Assembly (NCBI RefSeq): GCF_000577275.2 | Contig: NZ_HG916853.1 | Coordinates: 87,688 to 151,687 of the forward strand | Reading direction: 5' to 3' | Source of the DNA: Rhizobium favelukesii | Lineage (GTDB): Bacteria > Pseudomonadota > Alphaproteobacteria > Rhizobiales > Rhizobiaceae | DNA length: 64,000 nucleotides | Part shown: positions 35,338 through 43,136 of the stretch, one piece after another | How positions within the stretch are numbered: the first letter of the stretch is position 1 | How the letters are laid out: every line of letters starts with the position of its first letter | The notes under the pieces: model-generated | Databases searched by the model: none | Seen by the model: the letters and a program-made list of their open reading frames with translations, nothing else | Told to the model about the DNA's origin: nothing | Program-made: the position numbers and the translations under genes

Positions 35338-36264
35338 ATGAGCAAGAAGGTCGAAAGCCAGCGCACCGACATCTATTCCCGCATTACCGATCGGATCCTC
35401 GAGGACCTCGCAAGCGGGGTCCGCCCCTGGATGAAGCCCTGGAATGCGGCGAATACGGATGGCCGGATCACCCGCCCGCTCCGCCACAACGGCCAGCCCT
35501 ATTCGGGCATGAACGTTCTCCTGCTCTGGTCAGAGCAGATGTCGCGTGGCTTTGCTTCGTCGATGTGGATGACGTTCAAGCAGGCGTTGGAACTCGGGGC
35601 CGCCGTTCGAAAGGGCGAGACCGGATCGACGATCGTGTTCGCGAGCCGGTTCACCAAATCCGAAGCGGACGGAAAAGGTGGTGAGGTCGATCGGGAAATT
35701 CCCTTCCTGAAGGCCTATTCCGTGTTCAACGTCGAACAGATCGATGGTCTGCCCGACCACTATTATTACCGGCCGGCGCCAGCCCAGGACCATGTTGAGC
35801 GTATCGAGCAGGCGGACCGGTTCTTCCGGAATACCGGCGCGGTGATCCGCCATGGTGGCAATCAGGCATTCTATGCGCCAGGTCCTGATCTCATCCAGAT
35901 GCCGCCCTTCGAGACGTTTAAGGATGCGGCGAGCTATTATGCTACGCTCAGCCACGAGGCGACGCACTGGACTGCCGCCGAGAACCGCGTCGGCCGAGAC
36001 CTGTCACGTTATGCCAAAGACAGGAGCGAACGTGCCCGCGAAGAGCTGATTGCCGAGCTTGGCAGTTGTTTCCTTTGCGCGGACCTCGGGATAGCCCCTG
36101 AACTCGAGCCGCGGCCTGATCACGCGTCGTACCTTCAGTCCTGGTTGAAGGTGCTGGCCGACGACAAGCGGGCGATCTTCCAGGCGGCTGCCCATGCGCA
36201 GCGCGCAACGGTCTTCCTTCACGGGTTACAGCCGGAGGCGGCCAACTTTCGGGACGCTGCTTGA
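35338..36264 (+). CDS. ardC: ArdC-type anti-restriction protein
   Basis: A protein of 308 residues. The N-terminal ArdC domain (TDIYSRITDRILEDLASGVR, PWMKPWNAAN) binds single-stranded DNA. The C-terminal metallopeptidase domain has LSHEATHWT (HExxH zinc site, about residue 206) and the downstream ELIAELGSCFL motif giving a third ligand. ArdC proteins protect incoming plasmid DNA from restriction enzymes in the recipient. Location in the plasmid accessory block close to the transfer genes supports this role. Confidence 0.9.
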   Translation: MSKKVESQRTDIYSRITDRILEDLASGVRPWMKPWNAANTDGRITRPLRHNGQPYSGMNVLLLWSEQMSRGFASSMWMTFKQALELGAAVRKGETGSTIVFASRFTKSEADGKGGEVDREIPFLKAYSVFNVEQIDGLPDHYYYRPAPAQDHVERIEQADRFFRNTGAVIRHGGNQAFYAPGPDLIQMPPFETFKDAASYYATLSHEATHWTAAENRVGRDLSRYAKDRSERAREELIAELGSCFLCADLGIAPELEPRPDHASYLQSWLKVLADDKRAIFQAAAHAQRATVFLHGLQPEAANFRDAA

Positions 36265-36287
36265 GTGCTTGAACGCTTCAGGTAGGC

Positions 36288-36461
36288 TTACGGTCGGTCG
36301 CCGCTCTCGGTGGTGGCCGGCTCTGTCAACGGGTCAGCGGGAGCCAGATCTTCCGTAGTGCTCAAGTCCAACCTTCCCCAGATCGACGGCTTAGGAGCGG
36401 AAGGCTTCAGCTTCCGGGACTGCTTGATTTCGACGATAAACGGTTTCGTCTGCTTTGCCAT
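36288..36461 (-). CDS. Small basic protein of unknown function
   Basis: A protein of 57 residues from the ATG at 36461: MAKQTKPFIVEIKQSRKLKP then SAPKPSIWGRLDLS. A basic N-terminal strand followed by a Ser/Thr/Pro-rich tail suggests a small nucleic acid binding protein, without further support. It is convergent with ardC. An in-frame start further upstream (36518) is less likely. Confidence 0.55.
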   Translation of the reverse strand: MAKQTKPFIVEIKQSRKLKPSAPKPSIWGRLDLSTTEDLAPADPLTEPATTESGDRP

Positions 36462-36946
36462 AAATCCTCCAGGCGATGATTCGCGGGGCAACTCTATCGC
36501 GGCAAGTTCGTCTCGCAAGCGGACCTTGATCGGACGTCATGCGAAGAATGTGCATATCGTTGTCGTAGCTATGTCAGATTGCTGACCATCTGTGGCAGTT
36601 CACCTCGATTCCCCGGTGCGGGCCCGCCATTGCCATATCCCTTTCCCTTGACGACAGGGCTCCATTCGCGGGCTCGATGAGGCATGTCTGGCCGGAGAGC
36701 GGCTACGCCTCGCTCGTATTCCCGCAACGGCGCTCCGAAACTTTCATCCCCTGCCGGAACCCACCCCACGCGACAGGTCGAGTGGGGACCCCAGGTCGCC
36801 GTCATTCCTCGCGAAACAAGAAAGTGTCTCCGCGCCGCCCTCCACGTTGTTCCTGCCCTACGGATGCGGTCCGATCGTCCCCGGCCTTTGCGACTGCCAT
36901 CGAGGCCGCAATAGAGCGGCCCGAAACAGCGAAAAGGAATACGACA
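36462..36946. other. Long leader of the DUF736 gene
   Basis: This 485-bp region holds no recognised gene. A hairpin CCCCAC-(12)-GTGGGG lies near 36767-36790. The ribosome-binding site AAAAGGA is just before the DUF736 start. Confidence 0.4.
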
Positions 36947-37258
36947 ATGGCTACTATCGGCACCTTCACCTCTACCGAAAACGGCTTCACCGGCTCGATC
37001 CGCACCCTCGCGCTCAACGTCAAGGCCCGCATCGCCCGCATCGAAAATCCCTCCGACAAGGGCCCGCAGTTCCGCATCTTCGCGGGAGCCGTTGAACTCG
37101 GCGCCGCCTGGCAGAAGCGCTCGGAACAGACCGACCGCGACTACCTCTCGGTTAAGCTCGATGACCCGAGCTTCCCCGCCCCCATCTACGCAACGCTCTC
37201 CGAGGTCGAAGGCGAAGATGGCTACCAGCTGATCTGGTCCCGGCCGAACCGGGACTGA
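36947..37258 (+). CDS. DUF736 family protein
   Basis: A protein of 103 residues: [20 protein letters not shown], then [17 protein letters not shown], and [20 protein letters not shown]. It is a complete DUF736 protein, very common on rhizobial plasmids and integrative elements, with a predicted beta-rich single-stranded-DNA-binding-like fold. I chose the ATG at 36947, where family members start. It is transcribed alone and followed by a strong terminator. Confidence 0.93.
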   Translation: MATIGTFTSTENGFTGSIRTLALNVKARIARIENPSDKGPQFRIFAGAVELGAAWQKRSEQTDRDYLSVKLDDPSFPAPIYATLSEVEGEDGYQLIWSRPNRD

Positions 37259-37309
37259 GAACTCCGGCCCCGCCCGAAAGGGCGGCGTCTTTCCCTCGGC
37301 AAATATCTA

Positions 37310-37346
37310 AAGCCGGATCAGGCTTCGAGCCTGGTCCGGCTTTTTT
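37310..37346 (+). terminator. Rho-independent terminator after DUF736
   Basis: AAGCCGGATCAGGC and GCCTGGTCCGGCTT form a 14-bp stem (one G-U pair) around a TTCGA loop, followed by six T. Confidence 0.9.
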
Positions 37347-37412
37347 GGTGGCACACGGGAGGGAGGGATAGCTGCTCAGAAACCGGGAGTGTGCCGCTCG
37401 CGCATGCCGGCC

Positions 37413-37516
37413 TCAAGGATGAGCGGTTCCCCCAATTTTCTGCAGCCGCCTGTGGCGCCTTCCGAAAATCGGCTCCCCCACTCCCCGGCCCTGCCGGTCG
37501 CTTGCGCGATCCCTGA
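37413..37516 (+). ncRNA. Structured leader L1 (conserved with L2)
   Basis: Outer stem TCAAGGAT/ATCCCTGA encloses CCCCCAATTTTC...GAAAATCGGCTCCCCC and a GC hairpin. The same elements in the same order occur at 37922-38021, with compensating changes in the outer stem. It ends 57 bases before the start of the gene at 37574. A cis-acting RNA is likely; the class is unknown to me. Confidence 0.55.
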
Positions 37517-37573
37517 CCCCGCCATCCCCTCCCGGCCGCTGTCGTCGTCTTTCACATCCAAGGAGATCAGACG

Positions 37574-37744
37574 ATGACCTACGACATTGAAATCCAGATC
37601 GAAGAACTGCGGTCCGAGCTCAGGGAGTGCATCGATCCCGACGAACGTCGCGAGATCGAGGTCGAACTCGAGCTGGCGCGCGCCGAGCTGGCCGTCATCA
37701 TTGCCGAGAAGGATGGCTGGCTCAAGGCGGAGCCCCCCTTCTGA
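37574..37744 (+). CDS. Small acidic coiled-coil protein
   Basis: A protein of 56 residues: TYDIEIQIEELRSELRECID, then PDERREIEVELELARAELAV, ending WLKAEPPF. One long acidic helix is predicted. It resembles the C-terminal part of the protein at 38621-38818 (both have ERRxIxxELxxAxAEL and end in EPP). The ribosome-binding site AAGGAGA precedes the start. A terminator hairpin overlaps the stop codon. Confidence 0.65.
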   Translation: MTYDIEIQIEELRSELRECIDPDERREIEVELELARAELAVIIAEKDGWLKAEPPF

Positions 37745-37754
37745 GGGGGCTTTT
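37731..37754 (+). terminator. Terminator overlapping the stop codon
   Basis: AGCCCCC-CTTCTGA-GGGGGCT followed by TTT includes the TGA of the gene that it ends. Confidence 0.75.
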
Positions 37755-37921
37755 GCCGCATCCGTGAGCTTGGTCAGCCGGATCGCTCGGCCGACCAAGC
37801 TGTCAGGGATTTCACCCCCTCGACACTCCCCGCCGGCTCACGCCGGAATCGGTCGCGTCCCCTTCGGGTCCGCGGGTCTCTTCTCTCTCTGACGTCCTAT
37901 TCTGCTCCAGCAAATCCGGCG

Positions 37922-38021
37922 TCAAGGACGGCGCGGTCTCCCCCAATTTTTCCGCCGCTGCGTTGCACTGCGCTCTGGAAAAATCGGTTCCCCCGCTTGC
38001 AAGCCGCTTCGCGGTCCTTGA
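37922..38021 (+). ncRNA. Structured leader L2 (conserved with L1)
   Basis: The outer stem GTCAAGGAC/GTCCTTGAC is perfect. Inside are CCCCCAATTTTTCC and GGAAAAATCGGTTCCCCC, whose ATTTTTCC and GGAAAAAT pair. Compared with L1 the last outer pair changes from T-A to C-G, which keeps the stem. It ends 55 bases before the start at 38077, nearly the same spacing as L1. Confidence 0.55.
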
Positions 38022-38076
38022 CCCCTCATTGCAACAGAGCGGCCGATCTCCGTCATCAAGATGAAGGAGATCCACT

Positions 38077-38547
38077 ATGACATCCGATCAGAACCTCATG
38101 CTCTACGCCAAGCTCGTCGGTTTCCGGCTCGTCGTCCTCGCAAATCGGGTCGGCTGCGACACCGATTTCTTGCAAGAGCTTCATGACCGCCTGGTTGAAG
38201 GACTTGAGGCGGCAATCGCTCGTATCCAGACCATCATGGCATTGGAACGAAGCGTTCTCACCGGCGACGAAGAATTCGCCGCCTATCAGCTGGACGGCGA
38301 GACCGAGATTTTCGGACGCTGCGCCATCAGCTTGTTGGACGACCTCGAAATCGATTTCGACACGCATGAATATCGCATTAACGGCAGCGACTGGATCAAC
38401 GCCTTGACGGCGGATTACAGCGGCGTCGATATCGATTATCCGGAATCGGTTGCGTTGACGGAGGACGAGCTCGGCTCGCTGGCACAAATCGTAAAGGATA
38501 TCACACGGGAAACCGGAATCCCCGTTCATGCGGCTCGTGCCGTCTAG
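38077..38547 (+). CDS. Protein of unknown function
   Basis: A protein of 156 residues, acidic and mainly helical (LVGFRLVVLANRVGCDTDFL, QELHDRLVEGLEAAIARIQT, SLLDDLEIDFDTHEYRINGS). A good AAGGAG site precedes the ATG. No known family. It follows structured leader L2. Confidence 0.65.
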   Translation: MTSDQNLMLYAKLVGFRLVVLANRVGCDTDFLQELHDRLVEGLEAAIARIQTIMALERSVLTGDEEFAAYQLDGETEIFGRCAISLLDDLEIDFDTHEYRINGSDWINALTADYSGVDIDYPESVALTEDELGSLAQIVKDITRETGIPVHAARAV

Positions 38548-38620
38548 GGCCGATGGCATCGCCAGAACCGGATCAAATCTTAGACGCGGAGAGGTGGCAA
38601 AGGCTGCCTCTCAATTGGGA

Positions 38621-38818
38621 ATGGTTCAGGCCGATCGCGTGAGCGACAAGTTCGCAGGGTCTGCGCTTGACTGTCAGGATAATGGTGCGAGCGTTCATAA
38701 TGCCTGCGACGCCGGTGAGCGTCGCCAGATCCAGGCCGAGCTGGATGTCGCTCAGGCGGAGCTTGAGGCGGCCGTCGACCTGCAGGGCAACATCTTCGAT
38801 TGGGAGCCCCCTCACTGA
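38621..38818 (+). CDS. Small protein related to the gene at 37574
   Basis: The start is uncertain; the ATG at 38621 gives 65 residues. The end (GERRQIQAELDVAQAELEAA, then IFDWEPPH) is similar to the end of the 37574-37744 protein, and a GCCC...GGGC hairpin again overlaps the stop codon. The two look like copies of one gene. Confidence 0.45.
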   Translation: MVQADRVSDKFAGSALDCQDNGASVHNACDAGERRQIQAELDVAQAELEAAVDLQGNIFDWEPPH

Positions 38819-38917
38819 GGGCAACCGATAGCGCCGCGCCATTATCGACCGTCGCGGTTCTCCTGTGATCCCATTTCATCGACATCAGGGATGGTGCGTC
38901 TCGAGCGTCGTGCCGCA

Positions 38918-38985
38918 ACCTGATGCCGCCAGAATTTTCCCCGCCTTCGGCTTCCTCGCGCAGCAAAATTCAGTCGTTCTCAGGT
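38918..38985 (+). ncRNA. Possible structured leader L3
   Basis: An outer stem ACCTGA/TCAGGT and an inner stem GAATTTT/AAAATTC have the same layout as L1 and L2, although the sequence differs. It ends 63 bases before the gene at 39049. The assignment is weaker than for L1 and L2. Confidence 0.35.
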
Positions 38986-39048
38986 CCTCCGCTTCGCTGC
39001 GGTCGTGCCGATGCAGCACTCCTTCCCGAGGCACATCTCATCCCCGCG

Positions 39049-39249
39049 ATGAAACGCAATCACAGGAGAAAGATCATCCAACAGCTCGCCAAATTCCTCG
39101 CCGCTACCGGCCGCCGCCTGCGCACTCTCGGCAAGGTCGTCGGTCACTTCGTCCGCAAGGGTAAACTCGGCCTGAAGGTCGCGATCAAGATCCCCTTCTT
39201 CGTAGACATCGAGGTCAACTTCGAGACCGACTGGAACCGGCGCCCGTAA
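39049..39249 (+). CDS. Small basic protein of unknown function
   Basis: A protein of 66 residues, strongly basic at the start (MKRNHRRKIIQQLAKFLAAT, GRRLRTLGKVVGHFVRKGKL) and ending with a beta-like GLKVAIKIPFFVDIEVNFET. It could be an amphipathic membrane-binding or nucleic acid binding peptide. It has no relatives I know. A bidirectional terminator follows. Confidence 0.55.
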   Translation: MKRNHRRKIIQQLAKFLAATGRRLRTLGKVVGHFVRKGKLGLKVAIKIPFFVDIEVNFETDWNRRP

Positions 39250-39256
39250 GGCGCCT

Positions 39257-39276
39257 CGGCCCGCTTTGGCGGGCCG
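39257..39276. terminator. Bidirectional hairpin between convergent genes
   Basis: CGGCCCGC-TTTG-GCGGGCCG is a perfect 8-bp stem in the 32-bp gap between a plus-strand and a minus-strand stop codon. Confidence 0.7.
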
Positions 39277-39281
39277 GATCC

Positions 39282-39722
39282 TCAGCACCAGGGCTCGCGC
39301 CGGCCCGACCAGGTCCGCGCCAGGCCTTCCGACACCAGCCGATCGCCGAGGCTTCGTCCTTCCCGGACGAGAACCCGGAGCTTGCGGCCGTAACGATCCG
39401 TATCGCGGCCTGGCCACGCCTGGAGTTGGAATGGTCCCTCGTTGACGAGCTCGATCAACCGCTCTGTTGCCTTGTTGCCAAGTGTCAGTTCCGACGCGCA
39501 TTTCGGGGTGCTGATCTCCGGGGCGTCGATATCGGCAACTCTCACCTTCTGGCCGTAGATCCACAGCGTATCACCATCGACGACGCAGTTGTAACGGGCG
39601 CCGGACGCACATTTGGGGTACGTTGCGGGTAGACCAGATTGAGCCGCTTCAACATGCGGGACAATCAAGATTGCGCCTAGCAGAACAGCGGCGGAAATGA
39701 CGCCTGTCAGAATTGATTTCAC
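39282..39722 (-). CDS. Thermonuclease-like (SNase) secreted protein
   Basis: A protein of 146 residues from the GTG at 39722, which overlaps the stop of the WGR gene (GTGA); a longer start at 39761 is possible. An N-terminal signal segment (ILTGVISAAVLLGAILIV) precedes an SNase domain with VVDGDTLWIYGQKVRVADID, DAPEIS and RDTDRYGRKLRVLV. The catalytic Arg and Asp residues of the family appear present. Export suggests a nuclease acting outside the cytoplasm. Coupling to the WGR gene is clear from the overlap. Confidence 0.85.
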   Translation of the reverse strand: MKSILTGVISAAVLLGAILIVPHVEAAQSGLPATYPKCASGARYNCVVDGDTLWIYGQKVRVADIDAPEISTPKCASELTLGNKATERLIELVNEGPFQLQAWPGRDTDRYGRKLRVLVREGRSLGDRLVSEGLARTWSGRREPWC

Positions 39723-40027
39723 CTGATTGCCCCAAGCTCGATGACGGTAGATGGAGCGCAACTATCAGATTCGCGGGTTGCAGCTGACCGCGTTCGATAG
39801 CCTCGAGCGCGCTTCTGTCGGGTCAGGTCGAGGAAGAGGGCAACCGCATCCTGCTCCCGCTCGAAGTGGTGGATCAATGTCTGGCCCTTGCTGCCGATCC
39901 GTCCCCATCGCCGGGTCAGGCAAAGTTCACCGAACAGGTTGGCCTCGATCGACATGGCATAGTAGCGAGCCATGTTCTTGGCGCGGTCCTTGCGTTCGAC
40001 ATAGAGCTGGTAGGGCTGTGCGATCAT
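39719..40027 (-). CDS. WGR domain protein
   Basis: A protein of 102 residues from the ATG at 40027. It is a nearly isolated WGR domain: NMARYYAMSIEANLFGELCL, then TRRWGRIGSKGQTLIHHFER and AVALFLDLTRQKRARGY. WGR domains bind nucleic acids in PARPs and other proteins. Its stop overlaps the start of the secreted nuclease gene. Confidence 0.88.
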   Translation of the reverse strand: MIAQPYQLYVERKDRAKNMARYYAMSIEANLFGELCLTRRWGRIGSKGQTLIHHFEREQDAVALFLDLTRQKRARGYRTRSAATRESDSCAPSTVIELGAIR

Positions 40028-40235
40028 GACTGAGAATCGCGCGTACGGAGTCCGCGGTCCAACGACAATTATGAATCGGTTTCGCGTGATCGATTCAATC
40101 TGGTGAAGCGTTCGAAACGTTAGGTCTTGGGCGATCCGCCTTCGGCGTACGGCTCTATTCGCCACGGCGAACGAAGCCCGCAAGCGGTCTTCGCCCATTT
40201 CGGTCACGATCTTCTCGCGGTCACCGCGGCATTGA

Positions 40236-40433
40236 TCAGTACCCGAGATAGCCGAGGATATCCGCACCATAATATTCCCCCTCCTCGTCGGCATGAGCAA
40301 TGACCTCACCAGCAGCTTCATCGACCAATGCCTTGTCATCTTCTCGGACGGCGGCCGCCACTTCGTGGATGCGGCATTCCTCGATCGCGTCTTCAGCCGA
40401 AACCTGAGCCTCACAGGCTTCCCAATATCGCAT
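40236..40433 (-). CDS. Small acidic protein of unknown function
   Basis: A protein of 65 residues (MRYWEACEAQVSAEDAIEEC, RIHEVAAAVREDDKALVDEA, then YYGADILGYLGY), highly acidic. It lies just downstream of traG in the same direction. No function is known to me. An acidic protein of this type could mimic DNA, which is only a suggestion. Confidence 0.6.
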   Translation of the reverse strand: MRYWEACEAQVSAEDAIEECRIHEVAAAVREDDKALVDEAAGEVIAHADEEGEYYGADILGYLGY

Positions 40434-40451
40434 TGATGGATCCTCCCGCGT

Positions 40452-42404
40452 TTAGTTCGGTTCGGCCGAAGCTGAGACTTCTGGACGATCACCGCGCTGT
40501 TGAAACCTGTTTTCGCCGACACATGACTTCATGTCCGACCGGCGGAACCAGATCGCGCGGCCGCATCGCAATGGCGCGTTGCCGGCGGTGAAGACGATCT
40601 GCTCGTCAGCACGCATGCGAAGGACTTCGTGCGGTTGGATCAACTGCCTTGAAGCGAGCTGTTTCGAGCGGGTTCGTGACGACCCGCGCGATTGGAAACT
40701 GCGGCTGACCTGGTCGATCTCGACTGTCGTCGTGCCACATCGACGGGAGATATAGTCTGCGGTTTCCGGATCGTTGATTGCCGCAAACGAGATCCAGCTG
40801 GCGCTTTCGAACCATTTGCTGGACGCGTCACGACCGCCGTAGGTTTCCCGCAGCTGGCCGATCGACTGATAGATCATCGTGAGCGTGATGCCATATTTCC
40901 GGCCGGCGTCGCGCGCCGTCTCCAGCACCCGCATGTAGCCGAGCCTCGCCACCTCATCGAGGAGAAACAGTGCCCGGCCTTTGATCGCCCCGTCGCGATG
41001 GTAGATCGCGTTGAGGAAGGAGCCGATGATGACGCGCGCCAGGCCGGCATGGGTTTCCAAAGCCTTGAGGTCGATATTGATGAAGACGTCGGTTTCACCA
41101 TCGGCCAGCGCCTCGGTGGAGAAGCTGGAACCGGAAACGAGGGCGCCGTAGTTCGCATAGCTTAGCCAATGCGTTTCCTTGATCGCATTGGCGTAGACGC
41201 CAGAGAAGGTCTCCGGCGTCATGTTGACGAAAGCGGCGACATTCTCCTTCACGAAATCGGAAGCGGAATTGTCGTAGATCTCCTGCAGGCGCGCGCGGAG
41301 CTTAGGTTCCGGCTCTGAGAGATTGGCCCGCACCTGTCGCAGCGTCTGGTGCTTCTCATCGGTATGGCCGGACAGGCAGACGTCAGCGATCATGGCGGTG
41401 AGCAGCTGAAGACCGGACGCGCGGAAGAAGTCATCGCGGACGCCGGTCGCGCGACCGCTGTCGCTCATGATCCACGACGCGACGGCTGCGATGTCCTCTT
41501 CCTTGGTGCCGCCGTGGCGACCGATCCAGTCGAGCGCGTTGAAGCCGGATTGGGCGTTCTTCGGATCGAGAACGATAACGCGCCGGCCTGCCTTACGCCG
41601 ATGCTCCATCACCATCGGCGCCACCTCGTTGGACGGATCGAGCACGACGAGAGAGCCGCCCCATTTGAGCGCCGTCGGGATCGTAACAGAGGTCGTCTTG
41701 AAACCTCCTGAACCGGCGAAAACGATCCCATGCGATGAGCCGAACGAGCCGTCGAAGCAGAGCAGCGGTGCGGAACCTCCCCTCCCCCAGGAAGTCGGCT
41801 CGCCAGGCCGAAACGACGTGGCGGCCGGATCGTCGCGATCGACACGATATCGCTCGCCGATGACGATGCCTCCTGTTTCCGGAAAGAGCTTTTCCGCCTC
41901 TTGCATCGTCATCCAATCCGCCTCCCCGTGCAGGGCGCGTTTGCCCCGGATGCGTCTCGGCTCGCTTCGGGTAAAGGCCGCATTGCCCATCCTGGCGACG
42001 CGCAGCGCGAAGAAGGTGACGAGCAGCGCGGTGCCTGCTCCTACGATGGTCGAAGGGTCGGCGTAGGACAGAAGCGTCCTGCGCGCGGGCACCTGACTGG
42101 CAAAGGTCAACAGACGCGATCCCTCGCGAAGAGCTGCGACGGCGATGACGCCGAGACCGCCCGCGGCAACGCTCCAACCTGATGTCTTGACGTTGATCGA
42201 TCCCTTGGTGCCGAACAGGAACATGACGCCACAAGCCCCGGCGAGTGCATAGGGCAATGCAAGCCCGATCCGCCCCAGCATCAGCTTCGCCTGATCCGTC
42301 GTTCCGAATGCTGAGAGCCACCGTTCGATGCCTGGGAAAGTCAAAGCGATGGCCAGCATGGCTACGGCCGGAATACCGGCGACAAGGATCCGCTTAGGCG
42401 TCAT
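40452..42404 (-). CDS. traG: TraG, type IV coupling protein
   Basis: A VirD4-type ATPase of 650 residues. Two or more membrane segments lie in the first 150 residues. The nucleotide-binding site is [16 protein letters not shown] (about residue 228) and the Walker B region is [13 protein letters not shown] (about 480). TraG brings the TraA-bound strand to the Trb channel. I chose the ATG at 42404, which overlaps the traD stop region; the order traC-traD-traG is that of the pTi transfer region. Confidence 0.96.
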   Translation of the reverse strand: MTPKRILVAGIPAVAMLAIALTFPGIERWLSAFGTTDQAKLMLGRIGLALPYALAGACGVMFLFGTKGSINVKTSGWSVAAGGLGVIAVAALREGSRLLTFASQVPARRTLLSYADPSTIVGAGTALLVTFFALRVARMGNAAFTRSEPRRIRGKRALHGEADWMTMQEAEKLFPETGGIVIGERYRVDRDDPAATSFRPGEPTSWGRGGSAPLLCFDGSFGSSHGIVFAGSGGFKTTSVTIPTALKWGGSLVVLDPSNEVAPMVMEHRRKAGRRVIVLDPKNAQSGFNALDWIGRHGGTKEEDIAAVASWIMSDSGRATGVRDDFFRASGLQLLTAMIADVCLSGHTDEKHQTLRQVRANLSEPEPKLRARLQEIYDNSASDFVKENVAAFVNMTPETFSGVYANAIKETHWLSYANYGALVSGSSFSTEALADGETDVFINIDLKALETHAGLARVIIGSFLNAIYHRDGAIKGRALFLLDEVARLGYMRVLETARDAGRKYGITLTMIYQSIGQLRETYGGRDASSKWFESASWISFAAINDPETADYISRRCGTTTVEIDQVSRSFQSRGSSRTRSKQLASRQLIQPHEVLRMRADEQIVFTAGNAPLRCGRAIWFRRSDMKSCVGENRFQQRGDRPEVSASAEPN

Positions 42405-42597
42405 CGGCGAATGCCTTCGCACCGAGTTCACTCAGACGCGTTCGCTCCGCCTCGTCAGCCTTTATCCGTGCGCTGGCATCGATCAGAAGCCCGAGCAAGA
42501 GCGCGCGCTTCTCGTAGCGCAGGCCGGCCTTGACGATCAGGCCGCCAAGTTCGATCTTTTCCCGCGCGTCCTTTTTCCGAGCCTCGGCCGTCGACAT
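42394..42597 (-). CDS. traD: TraD conjugal transfer protein
   Basis: A small helical protein of 67 residues ([40 protein letters not shown]). This matches TraD of Ti plasmids in length and sequence pattern. It overlaps traG by 11 bases and lies 13 bases after traC. The exact role is not clear; it is encoded with relaxosome genes. Confidence 0.9.
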   Translation of the reverse strand: MSTAEARKKDAREKIELGGLIVKAGLRYEKRALLLGLLIDASARIKADEAERTRLSELGAKAFADDA

Positions 42598-42610
42598 CTT
42601 TTGCACCCGC

Positions 42611-42883
42611 TCAAGCCTCAGCAGACCGGCCCGCAGCCTCGCCAGCGCCGTTCGGCGGCGTGGTCGCAGGCTTGCGCCCCTGAGCGGGTCTCGCCTGTGC
42701 CCGAAACCGAGCCGCGACTTCTTCGAACGCCGACAGAAGTTCACCCTCCTCTATCTCGATCTCTCCGAGCCCTGCCCGTAGCGCGATCCGACCGATGCGC
42801 TCGGCGTCACGTGTTTCGGCCTGCTTGAGTTGCTCCTGCAGGCGAGCAATCTCTTCCCGGATTTTGGCGGTTGGCTTCTTCAT
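42611..42883 (-). CDS. traC: TraC relaxosome accessory protein
   Basis: A protein of 90 residues from the ATG at 42883, which has AAGGAAG in front. It is a helical protein ([40 protein letters not shown]) with a disordered tail. TraC of Ti plasmids assists TraA at oriT. A start at 42904 would add seven residues without improving the ribosome-binding site. It is divergent from traA across oriT. Confidence 0.92.
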   Translation of the reverse strand: MKKPTAKIREEIARLQEQLKQAETRDAERIGRIALRAGLGEIEIEEGELLSAFEEVAARFRAQARPAQGRKPATTPPNGAGEAAGRSAEA

Positions 42884-42952
42884 GAGCGTTGCTTCCTTGT
42901 TCATGATGGTCCGTTGAAGACGAACCCTGCCCCGAATTTTCTCCCGCTGGAA

Positions 42953-42970
42953 AGGTGCAATGTTGCACCT
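42953..42970. promoter_or_regulatory. TraR-box-like palindrome at the traC/traA promoter
   Basis: AGGTGCAATGTTGCACCT is a palindrome with 8-bp arms (AGGTGCAA and TTGCACCT). Ti plasmids have a TraR box (ATGTGCAGATCTGCACAT) at this place. It is 70 bases upstream of traC and may control both operons. Confidence 0.75.
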
Positions 42971-43075
42971 CGCCAAAGCGCTAGCTTTTGGCGAATGATC
43001 CCGCCGTTCCGAAGGAGCGGATCCAAGGGCGCAATTATACGTCGCTGACGCGACGCCCTGCTGAAGGGTCCTGGC
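42971..43075. other. oriT: Origin of transfer (oriT)
   Basis: Between divergent traC and traA lies CCAAGGGCGCAATTATACGT followed by the inverted repeat CGTCGC/GCGACG. On the complementary strand the hairpin is followed by ATTGCGCCCTT, like the nick region of pTi and RSF1010-type (MOBQ) origins. A second inverted repeat, CGCCAAA and TTTTGGCG, is at 42971-42993. The nick is probably within 43025-43036. Confidence 0.85.
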
Positions 43076-43136
43076 GGGGCCGCCCGCTCCCAACGAACGC
43101 GTTGAAAATGTTCGATCTTAGGAGCCTGTCTCAGCC

